Source: an uncultured Rhodospirillales bacterium
GTDB taxonomy: Bacteria; Pseudomonadota; Alphaproteobacteria; Acetobacterales; Acetobacteraceae
Assembly: GCA_903927465.1 (NCBI GenBank)
Contig: CAIYMY010000194.1
Span: 23,793 to 87,792 of the forward strand
DNA length: 64,000 bases
Reading direction: 5' to 3'
Shown: positions 8,866-20,879 of the stretch, piece by piece
Position numbering within the stretch: the stretch's first letter is position 1
How the letters are laid out: each line of letters opens with the position of its first letter
The notes under the pieces: generated by a model
Told to the model about the DNA's origin: nothing
Databases searched by the model: none
The model's input: the letters and a program-made list of their open reading frames with translations, nothing else
Translations under genes and position numbers: made by a program

Positions 8866-10271
8866 GCCTGGTGCCCGTGCAAGCCGCCGAGGTGCCACGT
8901 AAATTCGATCTTGCCATTATCGGTGCCGGGCCTGCCGGCATGGCGGCGGCGATTACGGCGCGGGAATGCGGGCTTTCCGTGCTGGTGGTGGATGAAAACG
9001 CCGCGCCCGGCGGGCAGGTATTTCGCGCTGCCGAATTGGCCGGCGCCGATCCCGCGCTGGCACACGACATGGCGCCTGGGCTTGAATTGATTGCGCGGTT
9101 TCGCGCGCTTGATATCACCTATCGCCCCGGCGCCACGCTTTGGATGCTCGATCCCGATACCGGCACGCTTTCCCTCGCGCGCCAGGGTGAGACGATGGAA
9201 GTCACGGCTGATCGCATTCTGCTCGCCACCGGTGCGCAGGAAAGGCCGGTGCCCATTCCGGGCTGGACTCTGCCTGGCGTGATGAGTGCGGGCGCCGCGC
9301 AAATCGCCCTGAAAACCGCGGGCATGGTGCCATCGGGCAAGGTGGTGCTGGCGGGGCAGGGGCCGCTGATGTGGCTGCTGGCCAATCAATTGATCCGTGC
9401 GGGTGTTATGCCTGTGCTGGTGGAAACGCGCACCCAGCCCATTCTGCGCACGGCGCTGGAGGCAGGCGGCATCTTCAGCGGCTTTGGCCAGCTTGCCAAA
9501 GGCATTGGCTTGATCCTGAAGGCGCGTCAGGCCGGGATGCGGGTGATTTCAGGGGCACGGCATTTGCGCGCTGAAGGCTCGGCCCGGGTGCAGGCGCTGC
9601 GTTTCGAAGGCGGCGTTGAGCCTTGCGATACGCTTTTGCTGCATGAAGGCGTGATGCCTTCCACGCATATCTCCATGGCGATTGGGTTGGAGCATGTCTG
9701 GGATGCGCGGCAGCTTTGCTGGCGGCCCAAGCTGGATGTCTTTGGCGCATCATCCCATGCGCGCATTGCGGTAGCAGGCGATGGCGCGGTGATTGGCGGC
9801 TGGGAAGCCGCCGTGGCCGCGGGGCAATTGGCAGCTTTGGATGCGGGGCTAAGGCTTGGGCGTATTTCGCGCGCGGATCGGGATTTCCGGGCCGAAGCCA
9901 GCGCAGATGCGCTATTGCAGGCGCGCGCGCTCAGGCCTTTTCTTGATGCGCTTTATGCGCCTTCGCAGGAAGTGCTGGCACCGCCTGAAGAATCCACCAT
10001 CATCTGCCGGTGTGAGGAAGTGACCGCAGGCTCACTCCGCTGGGCAGCGGCGATTGGCGCGACTGGTCCCAACCAGGCCAAGGCCTATCTGCGCTGCGGC
10101 ATGGGACCCTGCCAGGGGCGTCTTTGTGGCTCGACCGTGGCGGCGGTGATTGCCGAAACCCGCAACGTGCCGGTGGAGGAGGTGGGGCATTTCCGTCCCC
10201 GGGCGCCCTATAAGCCCATCACCGTGCAGGAACTTGCGGGGGCGCAGCTCGGCGCGGATCGGCTTTCCTGA
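8862..10271 (+). CDS. NAD(P)/FAD-dependent oxidoreductase with C-terminal BFD-like [2Fe-2S] region (HcnB-like)
   Basis: FDLAIIGAGPAGMAAAITARECG...ATGAQERPVPIPGWTLPGVM...IICRCEEVT...LRCGMGPCQGRLCG. Confidence 0.9.
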   Translation: MSLVPVQAAEVPRKFDLAIIGAGPAGMAAAITARECGLSVLVVDENAAPGGQVFRAAELAGADPALAHDMAPGLELIARFRALDITYRPGATLWMLDPDTGTLSLARQGETMEVTADRILLATGAQERPVPIPGWTLPGVMSAGAAQIALKTAGMVPSGKVVLAGQGPLMWLLANQLIRAGVMPVLVETRTQPILRTALEAGGIFSGFGQLAKGIGLILKARQAGMRVISGARHLRAEGSARVQALRFEGGVEPCDTLLLHEGVMPSTHISMAIGLEHVWDARQLCWRPKLDVFGASSHARIAVAGDGAVIGGWEAAVAAGQLAALDAGLRLGRISRADRDFRAEASADALLQARALRPFLDALYAPSQEVLAPPEESTIICRCEEVTAGSLRWAAAIGATGPNQAKAYLRCGMGPCQGRLCGSTVAAVIAETRNVPVEEVGHFRPRAPYKPITVQELAGAQLGADRLS

Positions 10272-10322
10272 CACAAAGGAAGGAAATTGCGCGCAAGTCG
10301 TGCAAGGCGCTAACAAATTCAC

Positions 10323-11807
10323 ATGAGTGATCGAAAGCGATTCGCGGGCCGCAGGGCCATGCTTGGGCTGGGAATGGCCGGGTTTGCGGCTGGCCTGTCG
10401 CGCCGCTCCAGCGCGGCATCCCGCGCGGCGTTGGACGCTTTGGCGGCAAGATTGGAAGCCCTGGGCGAAGACGGTCTTGACCCGCGCCATTATGGCATGC
10501 CGGATCGCGATGCAGTGATGGCGCGCGCAGAAGCGGCGCTGCGCGATCTGGTGCTTGGGCGCGTCGCCTCCCTGCCTGGACGCGTGGATATCAAGCGCGA
10601 TGCCGCGCGGGCGAATTTCCCGGCCTGGAGGGAAAGGCTTTTCGCAAGCGACGAACCGGCAAGCGTGTTGGATCAGGCGGCGGCGCTTCATCCTGATACG
10701 GCGCCCATCAAGGCAGAACTTGCGCGCTTCAAGGCGATTGCCGCGCGTGGAGGTTGGCCGCTGATTGAAGGCAACCTTGCCAGCACTTTGGAACCCGACG
10801 CCCGGGATGCGGCGCGGGTTGCGCAGCTTCGCGCGCGGCTTGCGGTGCTTGATCCGGAAGTGTTGCGCGGCGCGGCGGCGGAAAGCGCGGTTTATGATGC
10901 GCAGTTACAAGCGGCTGTCCGGCGCTTTCAGGCTGAAGAAGGGCTGGAAGCCGATGGCCGCATCGGTCGCCTGACTTGGACCGCGCTGAACACCCCCGTT
11001 GAAACCAAAATAGGGCAGCTTCGCGTCGCACTTGATATGCGCCGCGGCTTGGCCGCCCCGCCCGACCGGCGGATTGACGTGAATATCCCCCATTTCCGAC
11101 TGAAGCTCATTGATGCGGGGCGCATGGTGCAGGATATAGCCGTGGTGGTGGGGCGGGTGGATCGGCAAACACCCATGCTGGATGTCCGCCTGGTCGCGGT
11201 GCAATTCAACCCGCCCTGGGGCGTGCCGGATCGCAATGCGCGGGAGGATTTGCTGCCGCGCTTCCGCCGAGACCCCGGACGCATGCAGGCCATGGGCTAT
11301 CGGCTTTATCAGCGCATTGATGGTGAACTCACGGAAGTTGACGCGACCACGGTGGATTTCAGCGCCTATTCCAAGGACCGCTTCCCCTTCATCATCCGCC
11401 AGGACCCCGGTGAGGTGAATGCACTCGGGCGCATCAAATTCGTCATGCCGAACCGCGATGATATTTTCATGCATGACACGCCGGATCGGTATTTATTCCG
11501 CCGCCCAGACCGCGCCTTTTCATCCGGCTGCATTAGGCTTGAAAGACCGATGGATTTGCTGGCCGAAGCATTCAGCGGCATGCCGGCCTGGAACCGGGAA
11601 CGCTTTGACCGCGTGTTGGAAAGTGGCGCGACCCAGGGTGTTTCGCTCGCGCGGGCGATCCCTGTGCGCCTTCATTATGACACGGTGATAGTTGAAGCCG
11701 GAACCGTGGTCATGCGCCGGGATATTTACGGCCTTGATGCCACCTATCTCCGCGCGCTGGATGCGCCGCGCAGCGATAGGCTGGCAGAGGCATCGCCCCG
11801 GCCTTGA
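10323..11807 (+). CDS. L,D-transpeptidase family protein (YcbB-like) with peptidoglycan-binding region
   Basis: AVRRFQAEEGLEADGRIGRLTWTALN (PG-binding-like), then VQFNPPWGVPDRNAREDLLP...FMHDTPDRYLFRRPDRAFSSGCIRLERP (SGCIR catalytic Cys motif). Confidence 0.92.
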   Translation: MSDRKRFAGRRAMLGLGMAGFAAGLSRRSSAASRAALDALAARLEALGEDGLDPRHYGMPDRDAVMARAEAALRDLVLGRVASLPGRVDIKRDAARANFPAWRERLFASDEPASVLDQAAALHPDTAPIKAELARFKAIAARGGWPLIEGNLASTLEPDARDAARVAQLRARLAVLDPEVLRGAAAESAVYDAQLQAAVRRFQAEEGLEADGRIGRLTWTALNTPVETKIGQLRVALDMRRGLAAPPDRRIDVNIPHFRLKLIDAGRMVQDIAVVVGRVDRQTPMLDVRLVAVQFNPPWGVPDRNAREDLLPRFRRDPGRMQAMGYRLYQRIDGELTEVDATTVDFSAYSKDRFPFIIRQDPGEVNALGRIKFVMPNRDDIFMHDTPDRYLFRRPDRAFSSGCIRLERPMDLLAEAFSGMPAWNRERFDRVLESGATQGVSLARAIPVRLHYDTVIVEAGTVVMRRDIYGLDATYLRALDAPRSDRLAEASPRP

Positions 11808-11829
11808 AGCTGTAGGGCAGGAATAAGAC

Positions 11830-12822
11830 ATGGCGCGTTATCTGGTGACAGGCGGGGCGGGTTTCGTCGGCAGCCATGCGGTGCTGGCACTGCTTGATCG
11901 CGGTGATGAGGTTGTGGTGCTGGATGACCTCAGCCAAGGCCACCGCGCTGCCGTGCCGGTTGGCGCAACTTTGGTGCAGGCGGCATTGGCGGATCGCGCG
12001 GAACTCGCGCGGGTTTTCGGCAATTGGCGCTTTGATGCGGTACTGCATTTCGCGGCGCTTTCCCTGGTGGGCGAAAGCATGAAATTGCCCATGCATTACC
12101 TGGCGGAAAATCTCGGCAATAGCGTGCGACTGATTGAAGCGGCGGTCGAAGCAGGGTGCTTGCGCTTTGTGCTGTCTTCCACCGCGGCCCTTTTCGGCAA
12201 GCCGGAACGCATCCCGATTGATGAGGATTGCCCTGTCGCCCCTGGGAACCCCTATGGCGAGAGCAAGCTGATGGTGGAGACCGCGCTTGCCTGGGCCGAG
12301 CGTATCCATGGCCTGCGCTACGCGGCGCTGCGCTTTTTTAACGCGGCCGGATCGGACCCTGCCGGGCGCGCAGGGGAGGACCACAACCCCGAAACCCATC
12401 TGGTACCTCTCGCGATTGACGCAGCGCTTGGCCGCCGTCAGGCGCTGACCGTGTTTGGTGATGATTACCCAACGCCCGATGGCACCTGCATTCGTGATTA
12501 CGTGCATGTGACTGATTTGGCGGATGCGCATTTGCGTGTGCTCACGCGCCTCCAGACCCATGGGTCCTGCCGCTATAATATCGGCAATGGCGAAGGCCAT
12601 TCGGTGAAGCAGGTGCTTGGCGCCATTGAACGCGTGAGTGGCCGCGCCGTCCCCCACAGCATCGGCCCCCGCCGCGCGGGCGATCCTGCCGTGCTGGTGG
12701 CGGCGAGTGAAAGGCTCCGGCACGAAACCGGCTGGGCGCCGCGTTTTGGCGATATTGATGAGATTGTCCGCACCACCTGGGCCTGGCGGGAAGCGCATCC
12801 CAAGGGGTACGGGGACCGCTGA
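11830..12822 (+). CDS. galE: UDP-glucose 4-epimerase
   Basis: YLVTGGAGFVGSHAVLALLDRGDEVVVLDDLSQGHRAAV...NPYGESKLMVE...RDYVHVTDLADAH...YNIGNGEGHSVKQV. Confidence 0.93.
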   Translation: MARYLVTGGAGFVGSHAVLALLDRGDEVVVLDDLSQGHRAAVPVGATLVQAALADRAELARVFGNWRFDAVLHFAALSLVGESMKLPMHYLAENLGNSVRLIEAAVEAGCLRFVLSSTAALFGKPERIPIDEDCPVAPGNPYGESKLMVETALAWAERIHGLRYAALRFFNAAGSDPAGRAGEDHNPETHLVPLAIDAALGRRQALTVFGDDYPTPDGTCIRDYVHVTDLADAHLRVLTRLQTHGSCRYNIGNGEGHSVKQVLGAIERVSGRAVPHSIGPRRAGDPAVLVAASERLRHETGWAPRFGDIDEIVRTTWAWREAHPKGYGDR

Positions 12823-12851
12823 TCCCGGCAGCATAAGTCTTTGAATTATAG

Positions 12852-15227
<2,376 letters not shown>

Positions 15228-15310
15228 GCTCAACCACCCCGAAAGCAAGGCTATGGCGTGATCCGGCAAACTGGGTCACGCTGATCCTTTGCGAGAAGGG
15301 GTCATCGGCC

Positions 15311-16279
15311 ATGCCGCGTTTATCTCGTCGGGGGGTGCTTGCCGCTGGGCTTTTGGCGCCCGCCATCGTCAAGGCGCAGGGCGCCTGGCCAGTTGCGCCC
15401 ATCCGCTTCGTGATCGCCTTCCCGCCTGGCGGGCCGAGTGACATTCTGGGCCGGCTGGTGGCGCGCAAGATCACTGAGCAAAAAGGCTGGCAGATTGTGG
15501 TGGAAAACCGCGCCGGCGCTTCGGGCATTATTGGCATGGGTGAGGTCGCCCGCGCGGCACCCGATGGTTATACGGTGCTGATCAATGCCTCGGCCCATTC
15601 CATCCTGCCGACGACGCATAAGGACAAGGCGCCTTTCGATATTCCAAGCGCCTTTCTGCCCATTACCCTGCTGGGGCGCACGCCCATGCTGGTGACGGCC
15701 ACACCAAGCCTGCCCATACGCACCATTGCCGAATTGCTGGCCTATGCGCGGGCCAATCCGGGCAAGCTGAATTACACGGCGGGCTCACCTGGCGGTGGGC
15801 CACATTTGGGGGCGGAGTTGTTTCGCCTGACGACCGGGGTGGACATCCAATATATCCCCTATCGCGGGTCCGGCCCTGCCTTGCAGGATTTGGCCGCGGG
15901 CAATGTGCAGCTTGGCTTTGATTCGCTCACCGCCTCAGCGGGGCTGGCGCGTGCAGGGCAGATCAGGCCCATCGCGGTCACATCGCCCACGCGCAACCGC
16001 GCATTTCCGGATGTGCCGAGTGTCGCGGAAACCGTGCCGGGGTTCGAAGCGGATACCTGGGTGGCCGCCTTCCTGCCTGCCCGTACCGCCCCCGCCATTC
16101 AGGCGCAATTGCATGAGGCCATTGCAGCGGCCATCGCCGCGCCCGACCTCACACAACGTATCCTGGAATTGGGTACGGAACCTGGCGGGCAAAGCACAGC
16201 GGAATTCGATGCGGTGCTAAAGCGAGAAATTGCGATGTGGGCCGATGTGGTTGCCAAGGCAGGGATCAAGGTGGAATAA
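15311..16279 (+). CDS. Bug/TctC family tripartite tricarboxylate transporter substrate-binding protein
   Basis: WPVAPIRFVIAFPPGGPSDILGRLVA...VVENRAGASGIIGMGEVARAAPDGYTVL...VAFLPARTAPAIQAQLHEAI. Confidence 0.92.
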   Translation: MPRLSRRGVLAAGLLAPAIVKAQGAWPVAPIRFVIAFPPGGPSDILGRLVARKITEQKGWQIVVENRAGASGIIGMGEVARAAPDGYTVLINASAHSILPTTHKDKAPFDIPSAFLPITLLGRTPMLVTATPSLPIRTIAELLAYARANPGKLNYTAGSPGGGPHLGAELFRLTTGVDIQYIPYRGSGPALQDLAAGNVQLGFDSLTASAGLARAGQIRPIAVTSPTRNRAFPDVPSVAETVPGFEADTWVAAFLPARTAPAIQAQLHEAIAAAIAAPDLTQRILELGTEPGGQSTAEFDAVLKREIAMWADVVAKAGIKVE

Positions 16280-16281
16280 AG

Positions 16282-16719
16282 CTACAGCTTCTTCCGCAGC
16301 CAAACCCGCGCATGGCCGGCGGGCATGCCTTCCAGCTTGCCGAATTCAACATAGCCATTGCGCTTCCAGAAGCTTGGCGCTTGGAAGCTGAAGGTATCCG
16401 TATAGGCATTGGTGCAGCCGCGTTCGCGGCCAACCGCTTCAGCGCGGTGCAGCAAGTTCTCACCAATGCCGCGCCGGCGCATGCCGCGTTCCAGATAGAG
16501 CCAATCAATGAAAAGCCAGCCCCAGAAGGTCAGTCCCAATAACCCACCCAGGGTCTTGCCATCCGCATCCTGCACCAGAAGCGTGACTGGCTCCCGGTCA
16601 TAAGGACCGCCGGTTTCCTGGTTGAAATTATGCAGGCCGCGCTGGATGGCGGCGACCGCTTCGAATTCAGGCGCGGCATCCTCCACAATTTGGATGCCGT
16701 CCTTCAGCGCAATGCTCAT
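16282..16719 (-). CDS. GNAT family N-acetyltransferase
   Basis: MSIALKDGIQIVEDAAPEFEAVAAIQRGL...DWLYLERGMRRRGIGENLLHRAEAVGRERGCTNAYTDTFSFQAPSFWKRNGYVEFG; internal start at 16719 overlaps the upstream stop (ATGA). Confidence 0.88.
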   Translation of the reverse strand: MSIALKDGIQIVEDAAPEFEAVAAIQRGLHNFNQETGGPYDREPVTLLVQDADGKTLGGLLGLTFWGWLFIDWLYLERGMRRRGIGENLLHRAEAVGRERGCTNAYTDTFSFQAPSFWKRNGYVEFGKLEGMPAGHARVWLRKKL

Positions 16720-17180
16720 CCCGCAATGCGCCCAACGCCGGAGAATGCCACCACAATCAAACCCAAGATCAAATTCATCAATACCAGCTTTCTGATACTC
16801 TCCAGCGCGCGGGCCGCGCTGGGCTTGTCGCCCGCCGCCATCGCCCGGCGCATGGCGCCCCAAGGGCCAAAGAATAGCGCAAGAAATACCAATGCCATAA
16901 TCAGCCCCAGTAGATGCATCAGGTGTAGGCTCCATCGCGCGCCGGAAAAGCCGCCATGCCATAGGAAGAACAAGGCCCAGCCAGTCAGCAGCACGATTGG
17001 CATTGCATGCCACACAATCCGAAAGAAACGCCTAAAGGCTGCCTGCGCCAAGGCTAGGCGTTCCGGCGCTTGCAGCACCTCATGCGCGGCGGGGCGCAGC
17101 ACCAGAAGCGCGAAGGCCATGCCGCCCACCCAAAGCACTGCGCCCAGCAGATGCAACGCCAGCAATAAATCACTCATCAT
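16716..17180 (-). CDS. CopD-like integral membrane protein
   Basis: Hydrophobic multi-TM protein: LLLALHLLGAVLWVGGMAFALLVLRPAA...HLMHLLGLIMALVFLALFFGPW. Confidence 0.7.
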   Translation of the reverse strand: MMSDLLLALHLLGAVLWVGGMAFALLVLRPAAHEVLQAPERLALAQAAFRRFFRIVWHAMPIVLLTGWALFFLWHGGFSGARWSLHLMHLLGLIMALVFLALFFGPWGAMRRAMAAGDKPSAARALESIRKLVLMNLILGLIVVAFSGVGRIAG

Positions 17181-17818
17181 TTCAAACCTTTTTTACAGAT
17201 CGCTTCCAAGGCATTTGCCAATGCACGTACTTCTGCCGCCGCCGGACCGCGTGGAGCGGCTTCCACCACACCAAGCCCGGCCATGAAAGCCTGGGCATAG
17301 GCGGTGCGATTGCCGAGCACCGCATCCAGCATGGGCAGGTTGCGGTCCCGGATTTGGCCTTCAATATCATCCCGCAGCTTGCCCGAAGCCGGGGCGCGGT
17401 TCAGCAGCAGCCGGAAGGGGCGCCTTTCCAGCTTCGCCAGATCAAGTGTCGCATCCATGGACCAAAGATCAGCCGCCGAGGGCTGTAGGGGCACCAGCAC
17501 CAGATCAGCGCCGCGAATGGCAAGCTTGGCATCCGTGTCATCATGGGGCGCCGTGTCCAGCAGCACGAAATCCTGTTCCCGCTTCAGCCTTTCCAGCGTC
17601 GCGGACAGGCGCCAGCCGGTCGGCGCTTCAAAATGTAGCGTATGGGCCTTTTTGCTCGCGCCACGCTGCTGGTCCCAACGCGCCAGGCTGCGTTGCGGGT
17701 CTATGTCCAAAAGCCCGACCCGATGGCCGGATTCCGCGAGCGCGGTGGCCAGATTGGCCGCTACGGTGGATTTGCCGGCGCCGCCCTTCCGTTGGGCGAT
17801 GGCGATCACGAAGGCCAT
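17177..17818 (-). CDS. ParA family ATPase
   Basis: MAFVIAIAQRKGGAGKSTVAANLATALAESGHRVGLLDIDPQRSLARW (deviant Walker A, KGGAGKST). Confidence 0.92.
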   Translation of the reverse strand: MAFVIAIAQRKGGAGKSTVAANLATALAESGHRVGLLDIDPQRSLARWDQQRGASKKAHTLHFEAPTGWRLSATLERLKREQDFVLLDTAPHDDTDAKLAIRGADLVLVPLQPSAADLWSMDATLDLAKLERRPFRLLLNRAPASGKLRDDIEGQIRDRNLPMLDAVLGNRTAYAQAFMAGLGVVEAAPRGPAAAEVRALANALEAICKKGLK

Positions 17819-17912
17819 GCACGACTCCTGTTCACGAAAGTCTCTATAGCAGTTTGGAGCGGCCCTTGATCCAGCCCATCCCGTTGCCAGACGGATAGGC
17901 TATAAATCGCTC

Positions 17913-19343
17913 ATGCCGCGCCCTTACCCGACCGAGCTTCTGACCCCCGCTGAGATGGTGCGCGCCGATGCGGCGGCGTTGGCGGCAGGCATGCGGACCG
18001 AAACCTTGATGGAAGCAGCAGGCAGGGCGGTAGCGCGGGCCATTCGCGCCCGGTTCCGCCCCTGCCGCACCCTGGTGCTGGCGGGTCCGGGCAATAATGG
18101 CGGGGATGGCTATGTCGCCGCGCGCTATCTGGAACAGGCTGGCTGGCCCGTTGCGGTCGCGGCCCTCGCGCCCCCCAGTCCAGGCACGGCAGCCGCTGCT
18201 GCTGCGGCGCGCTGGAATGGCCCGATGGCGGCTTTCGATGCCGCCGAGGCTGCCCGCGCTGCGCTTGTGGTGGATGCGCTGTTTGGCGCTGGCCTGACGC
18301 GCCCCTTGGCGCCCGAAATCGTGGATATCCTTCGTGCGGTCCAGGCACCCTTGGTCGCGGTGGATGTGCCCTCAGGGCTTGATGGCGCAACCGGGCAGGT
18401 CCTGGGTCATGCCCCACAAGCGGCGCAGACCATCAGCTTCTTTCGCCTCAAGCCCGGGCATGTGCTGCTGCCGGGCCGCGCGCTTTGTGGCGAGACCTTG
18501 CTCGCCGATATCGGCCTGCCCGAGGCAGTGCTGGAAGGCATCGCGCCGCAGTGTTGGCGTAATCACCCCTCACTTTGGGCGCTGCCTTCGCTTGAACTCA
18601 GCGCCCATAAATACACGCGCGGGCATCTGACCATTCTGGCGGGCGCGGCCATGCCTGGTGCCGCGCGGCTGGCAGCGGCGGCGGCGCGGCGGCTCGGCGC
18701 GGGCTTGGTCACGCTGCATGCCGAAAACCTGGAACTGGCCGCGATGCTGCGCGCCGATGCGCCCGGCCAATTGGTGAGCGATGCGACGCTGGACGCGCTT
18801 TTGGCGGATGCGCGGCGCAAGGTCTGGCTCGCCGGTCCTGGGCTTTTGCCTCATGAGGCGACACGTGCGGCTATCCGCAGCGTGATTGATGCGGGCAAAA
18901 TACTGGTTGCCGATGCCGGCGCCTTGATGGCGGCTACCGAAGCACCCGATCTGCTGCGCGGCGCGGCAGTGATCACACCCCATGCCGGCGAATTCGCCCG
19001 GCTTTTCGGCGCGCCGGGCGCGTATAGGCTCGCCGCCACGCGCGCCGCCGCGGCACAGCTTGGCGCTGTTGTGGTGCTTAAAGGCCCGGATAGCATCATC
19101 GCCGCGCCGGATGGCCGCGTGATCATCAATGACAATGCGCCGCCATCGCTCGCCACCGCCGGCACGGGCGATATCCTGGCCGGCGCCATCGCGGCCTTGT
19201 TGGCGCAAGGCATGGCACCATTCGAAGCCGCCGCCGCTGCCGTCTGGCTGCACGGCGCTGCTGCGGCTTCAGGCCCACCAGGCTTGATCGCCGAGGATTT
19301 GCCGGCGTTGATCGCCAAGGCGCGGCATGATCTTTCTTCCTGA
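17913..19343 (+). CDS. nnr: Bifunctional NAD(P)H-hydrate epimerase / ADP-dependent NAD(P)H-hydrate dehydratase
   Basis: Epimerase N-half (LVLAGPGNNGGDGYVAARYL) and dehydratase C-half (GDILAGAIAALLAQGMAPFEAAAAAVWLHGAAA; AATRAAAAQLGAVVVLKGPDSIIAAPDG). Confidence 0.92.
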   Translation: MPRPYPTELLTPAEMVRADAAALAAGMRTETLMEAAGRAVARAIRARFRPCRTLVLAGPGNNGGDGYVAARYLEQAGWPVAVAALAPPSPGTAAAAAAARWNGPMAAFDAAEAARAALVVDALFGAGLTRPLAPEIVDILRAVQAPLVAVDVPSGLDGATGQVLGHAPQAAQTISFFRLKPGHVLLPGRALCGETLLADIGLPEAVLEGIAPQCWRNHPSLWALPSLELSAHKYTRGHLTILAGAAMPGAARLAAAAARRLGAGLVTLHAENLELAAMLRADAPGQLVSDATLDALLADARRKVWLAGPGLLPHEATRAAIRSVIDAGKILVADAGALMAATEAPDLLRGAAVITPHAGEFARLFGAPGAYRLAATRAAAAQLGAVVVLKGPDSIIAAPDGRVIINDNAPPSLATAGTGDILAGAIAALLAQGMAPFEAAAAAVWLHGAAAASGPPGLIAEDLPALIAKARHDLSS

Positions 19344-19425
19344 AGCCAATCAAGCGCGCCAAATATCCTTTGTTTTTTAAGAAATGTTTCGATAGGCTTC
19401 CCCCTGAAGGGGTTCGGTACAGACC

Positions 19426-20814
19426 ATGTCCGATATCGCTATTGAAGCCGGCTTAATGAATCGTGCCATGCAGCGCGTGGCTTCCCTCTGGCGCGATCTG
19501 GCCAGCGTGGTGCAGCGCAGCCCCGCCGCTTCCAATGATTTTGCCGAAGAATTTCGCGAATGCCTGCAAGCGCGCGGTGGTGAGGTTTCCGCGCGCAACC
19601 GTGCGGCAGCGCTCGCTGTGCGCTACCGTGGCTTGGATGAGGCCGGCAAGCTTGGTTTCCTCCGCGCCTTGGCCGGTTTTGATTCCGATGCGGCAGCGGT
19701 GACGCGCGCCATTGAAAAACTGAGCGCCGCGCCGGATGCGGCGGTGCGCGCCATTGCCTTGGCGGGGCTGCGCCGCGCTTTGGAACCGCCGCGCCTGAAG
19801 CTGCTGACGGCCTTTGCCGCCATTCCGGATGGGGTGAAATTCCTGGTCGAAATGCGCGCGGAATTGCTGCGCCTCAAGGATGATGAACCGCCCTTGCAGG
19901 CTTTGGAGACTGACCTGAAAGGCCTGCTCGCTTCCTGGTTCGATCTTGGCTTTCTGGAATTGCGCGCGATTGACTGGAAATCGCCCGCCGCTTTGCTTGA
20001 AAAGCTGGTGCAATATGAAGCGGTGCATCGCATCCGCACCTGGCGCGATTTGCGCAATCGGCTTGATTCAGACCGGCGCTGCTACGCCTTCTTCCATCCG
20101 CGTATGCCAGATGAGCCTCTGATTTTTGTGGAAGTCGCCCTTGAACGCGGCATGGCGGCCAGCGTGCAAAAGCTGCTCGATGAAAAAGCGCCGTTGCAGG
20201 ATGCCGGGCAGGCGGATACGGCCGTATTCTATTCCATCAACAACTGCCAGCGCGGCTTGGATGGCATTTCCTTCGGCAATTTCCTGATCAAGCGCGTGGT
20301 GGAATTGCTCGCGGCCGAATTCCCCAAGCTGAAAACCTTTTGCACGCTTTCCCCAATGCCGGGCTTTCGCGCCTGGCTCGACAAAAGCCTTGCCAATAAG
20401 ACAGCGCTGCTGACGGCTGAGGAAGAAGCCGCACTTACTGCCGCCAATGGCGGCACGGCGCAGGATTGCGCCCGGCTGTTGGCGGACCGCGCCTGGCTCA
20501 AGCAGGAAGCGCTCTCCCGCGCCTTGGGGCCCATGCTGATCCGGCTGGGCGCGCAGTATCTGCTGAAGGAAGCGCCGGCCGGCAGGGCAGGGCGCGCGCT
20601 TGATCCCGTGGCCCATTTCCACCTTTCCAATGGCGCGCGCGTCGAAAGACTGAATTGGCGCGGCGATGTCTCGGAGAATGGTCTTCGCCAATCCTGCGGC
20701 CTGATGGTGAATTACCTTTATGATCCGGTGAGCATCGAAAATAATCACGAAGCCTATGTGGGGGATGGCCAGCGCGCGGCCTCGGGCGGGCTGAAGCGGC
20801 TCATCCGGGCATAA
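19426..20814 (+). CDS. Malonyl-CoA decarboxylase
   Basis: RCYAFFHPRMPDEPLIFVEVALERGMAASVQKLL...FYSINNCQRGLDGISFGNFLIKRVVELLAAEFPKLKTFCTLSPMPGFRAWL...DPVAHFHLSNGARVERLNWRGD. Confidence 0.93.
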   Translation: MSDIAIEAGLMNRAMQRVASLWRDLASVVQRSPAASNDFAEEFRECLQARGGEVSARNRAAALAVRYRGLDEAGKLGFLRALAGFDSDAAAVTRAIEKLSAAPDAAVRAIALAGLRRALEPPRLKLLTAFAAIPDGVKFLVEMRAELLRLKDDEPPLQALETDLKGLLASWFDLGFLELRAIDWKSPAALLEKLVQYEAVHRIRTWRDLRNRLDSDRRCYAFFHPRMPDEPLIFVEVALERGMAASVQKLLDEKAPLQDAGQADTAVFYSINNCQRGLDGISFGNFLIKRVVELLAAEFPKLKTFCTLSPMPGFRAWLDKSLANKTALLTAEEEAALTAANGGTAQDCARLLADRAWLKQEALSRALGPMLIRLGAQYLLKEAPAGRAGRALDPVAHFHLSNGARVERLNWRGDVSENGLRQSCGLMVNYLYDPVSIENNHEAYVGDGQRAASGGLKRLIRA

Positions 20815-20879
20815 AATCGCCTCTTTCGCCGGCAGGACCAAACCGCCATATTCAGCCCAACTTGTTGGGGGAATGGATC

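Noticed and set aside
8569-10271. Hydrogen cyanide synthase (hcnABC)
   Set aside because: Architecture matches but the same subunit arrangement is shared by opine and hydroxyproline oxidases; context is catabolic, so no specific gene symbols assigned.
15256-15281. Imperfect inverted repeat GCGTGATCC...GGGTCACGC downstream of icd
   Set aside because: One mismatch, no T-tract, and located just upstream of the Bug SBP; insufficient to call a terminator or operator.
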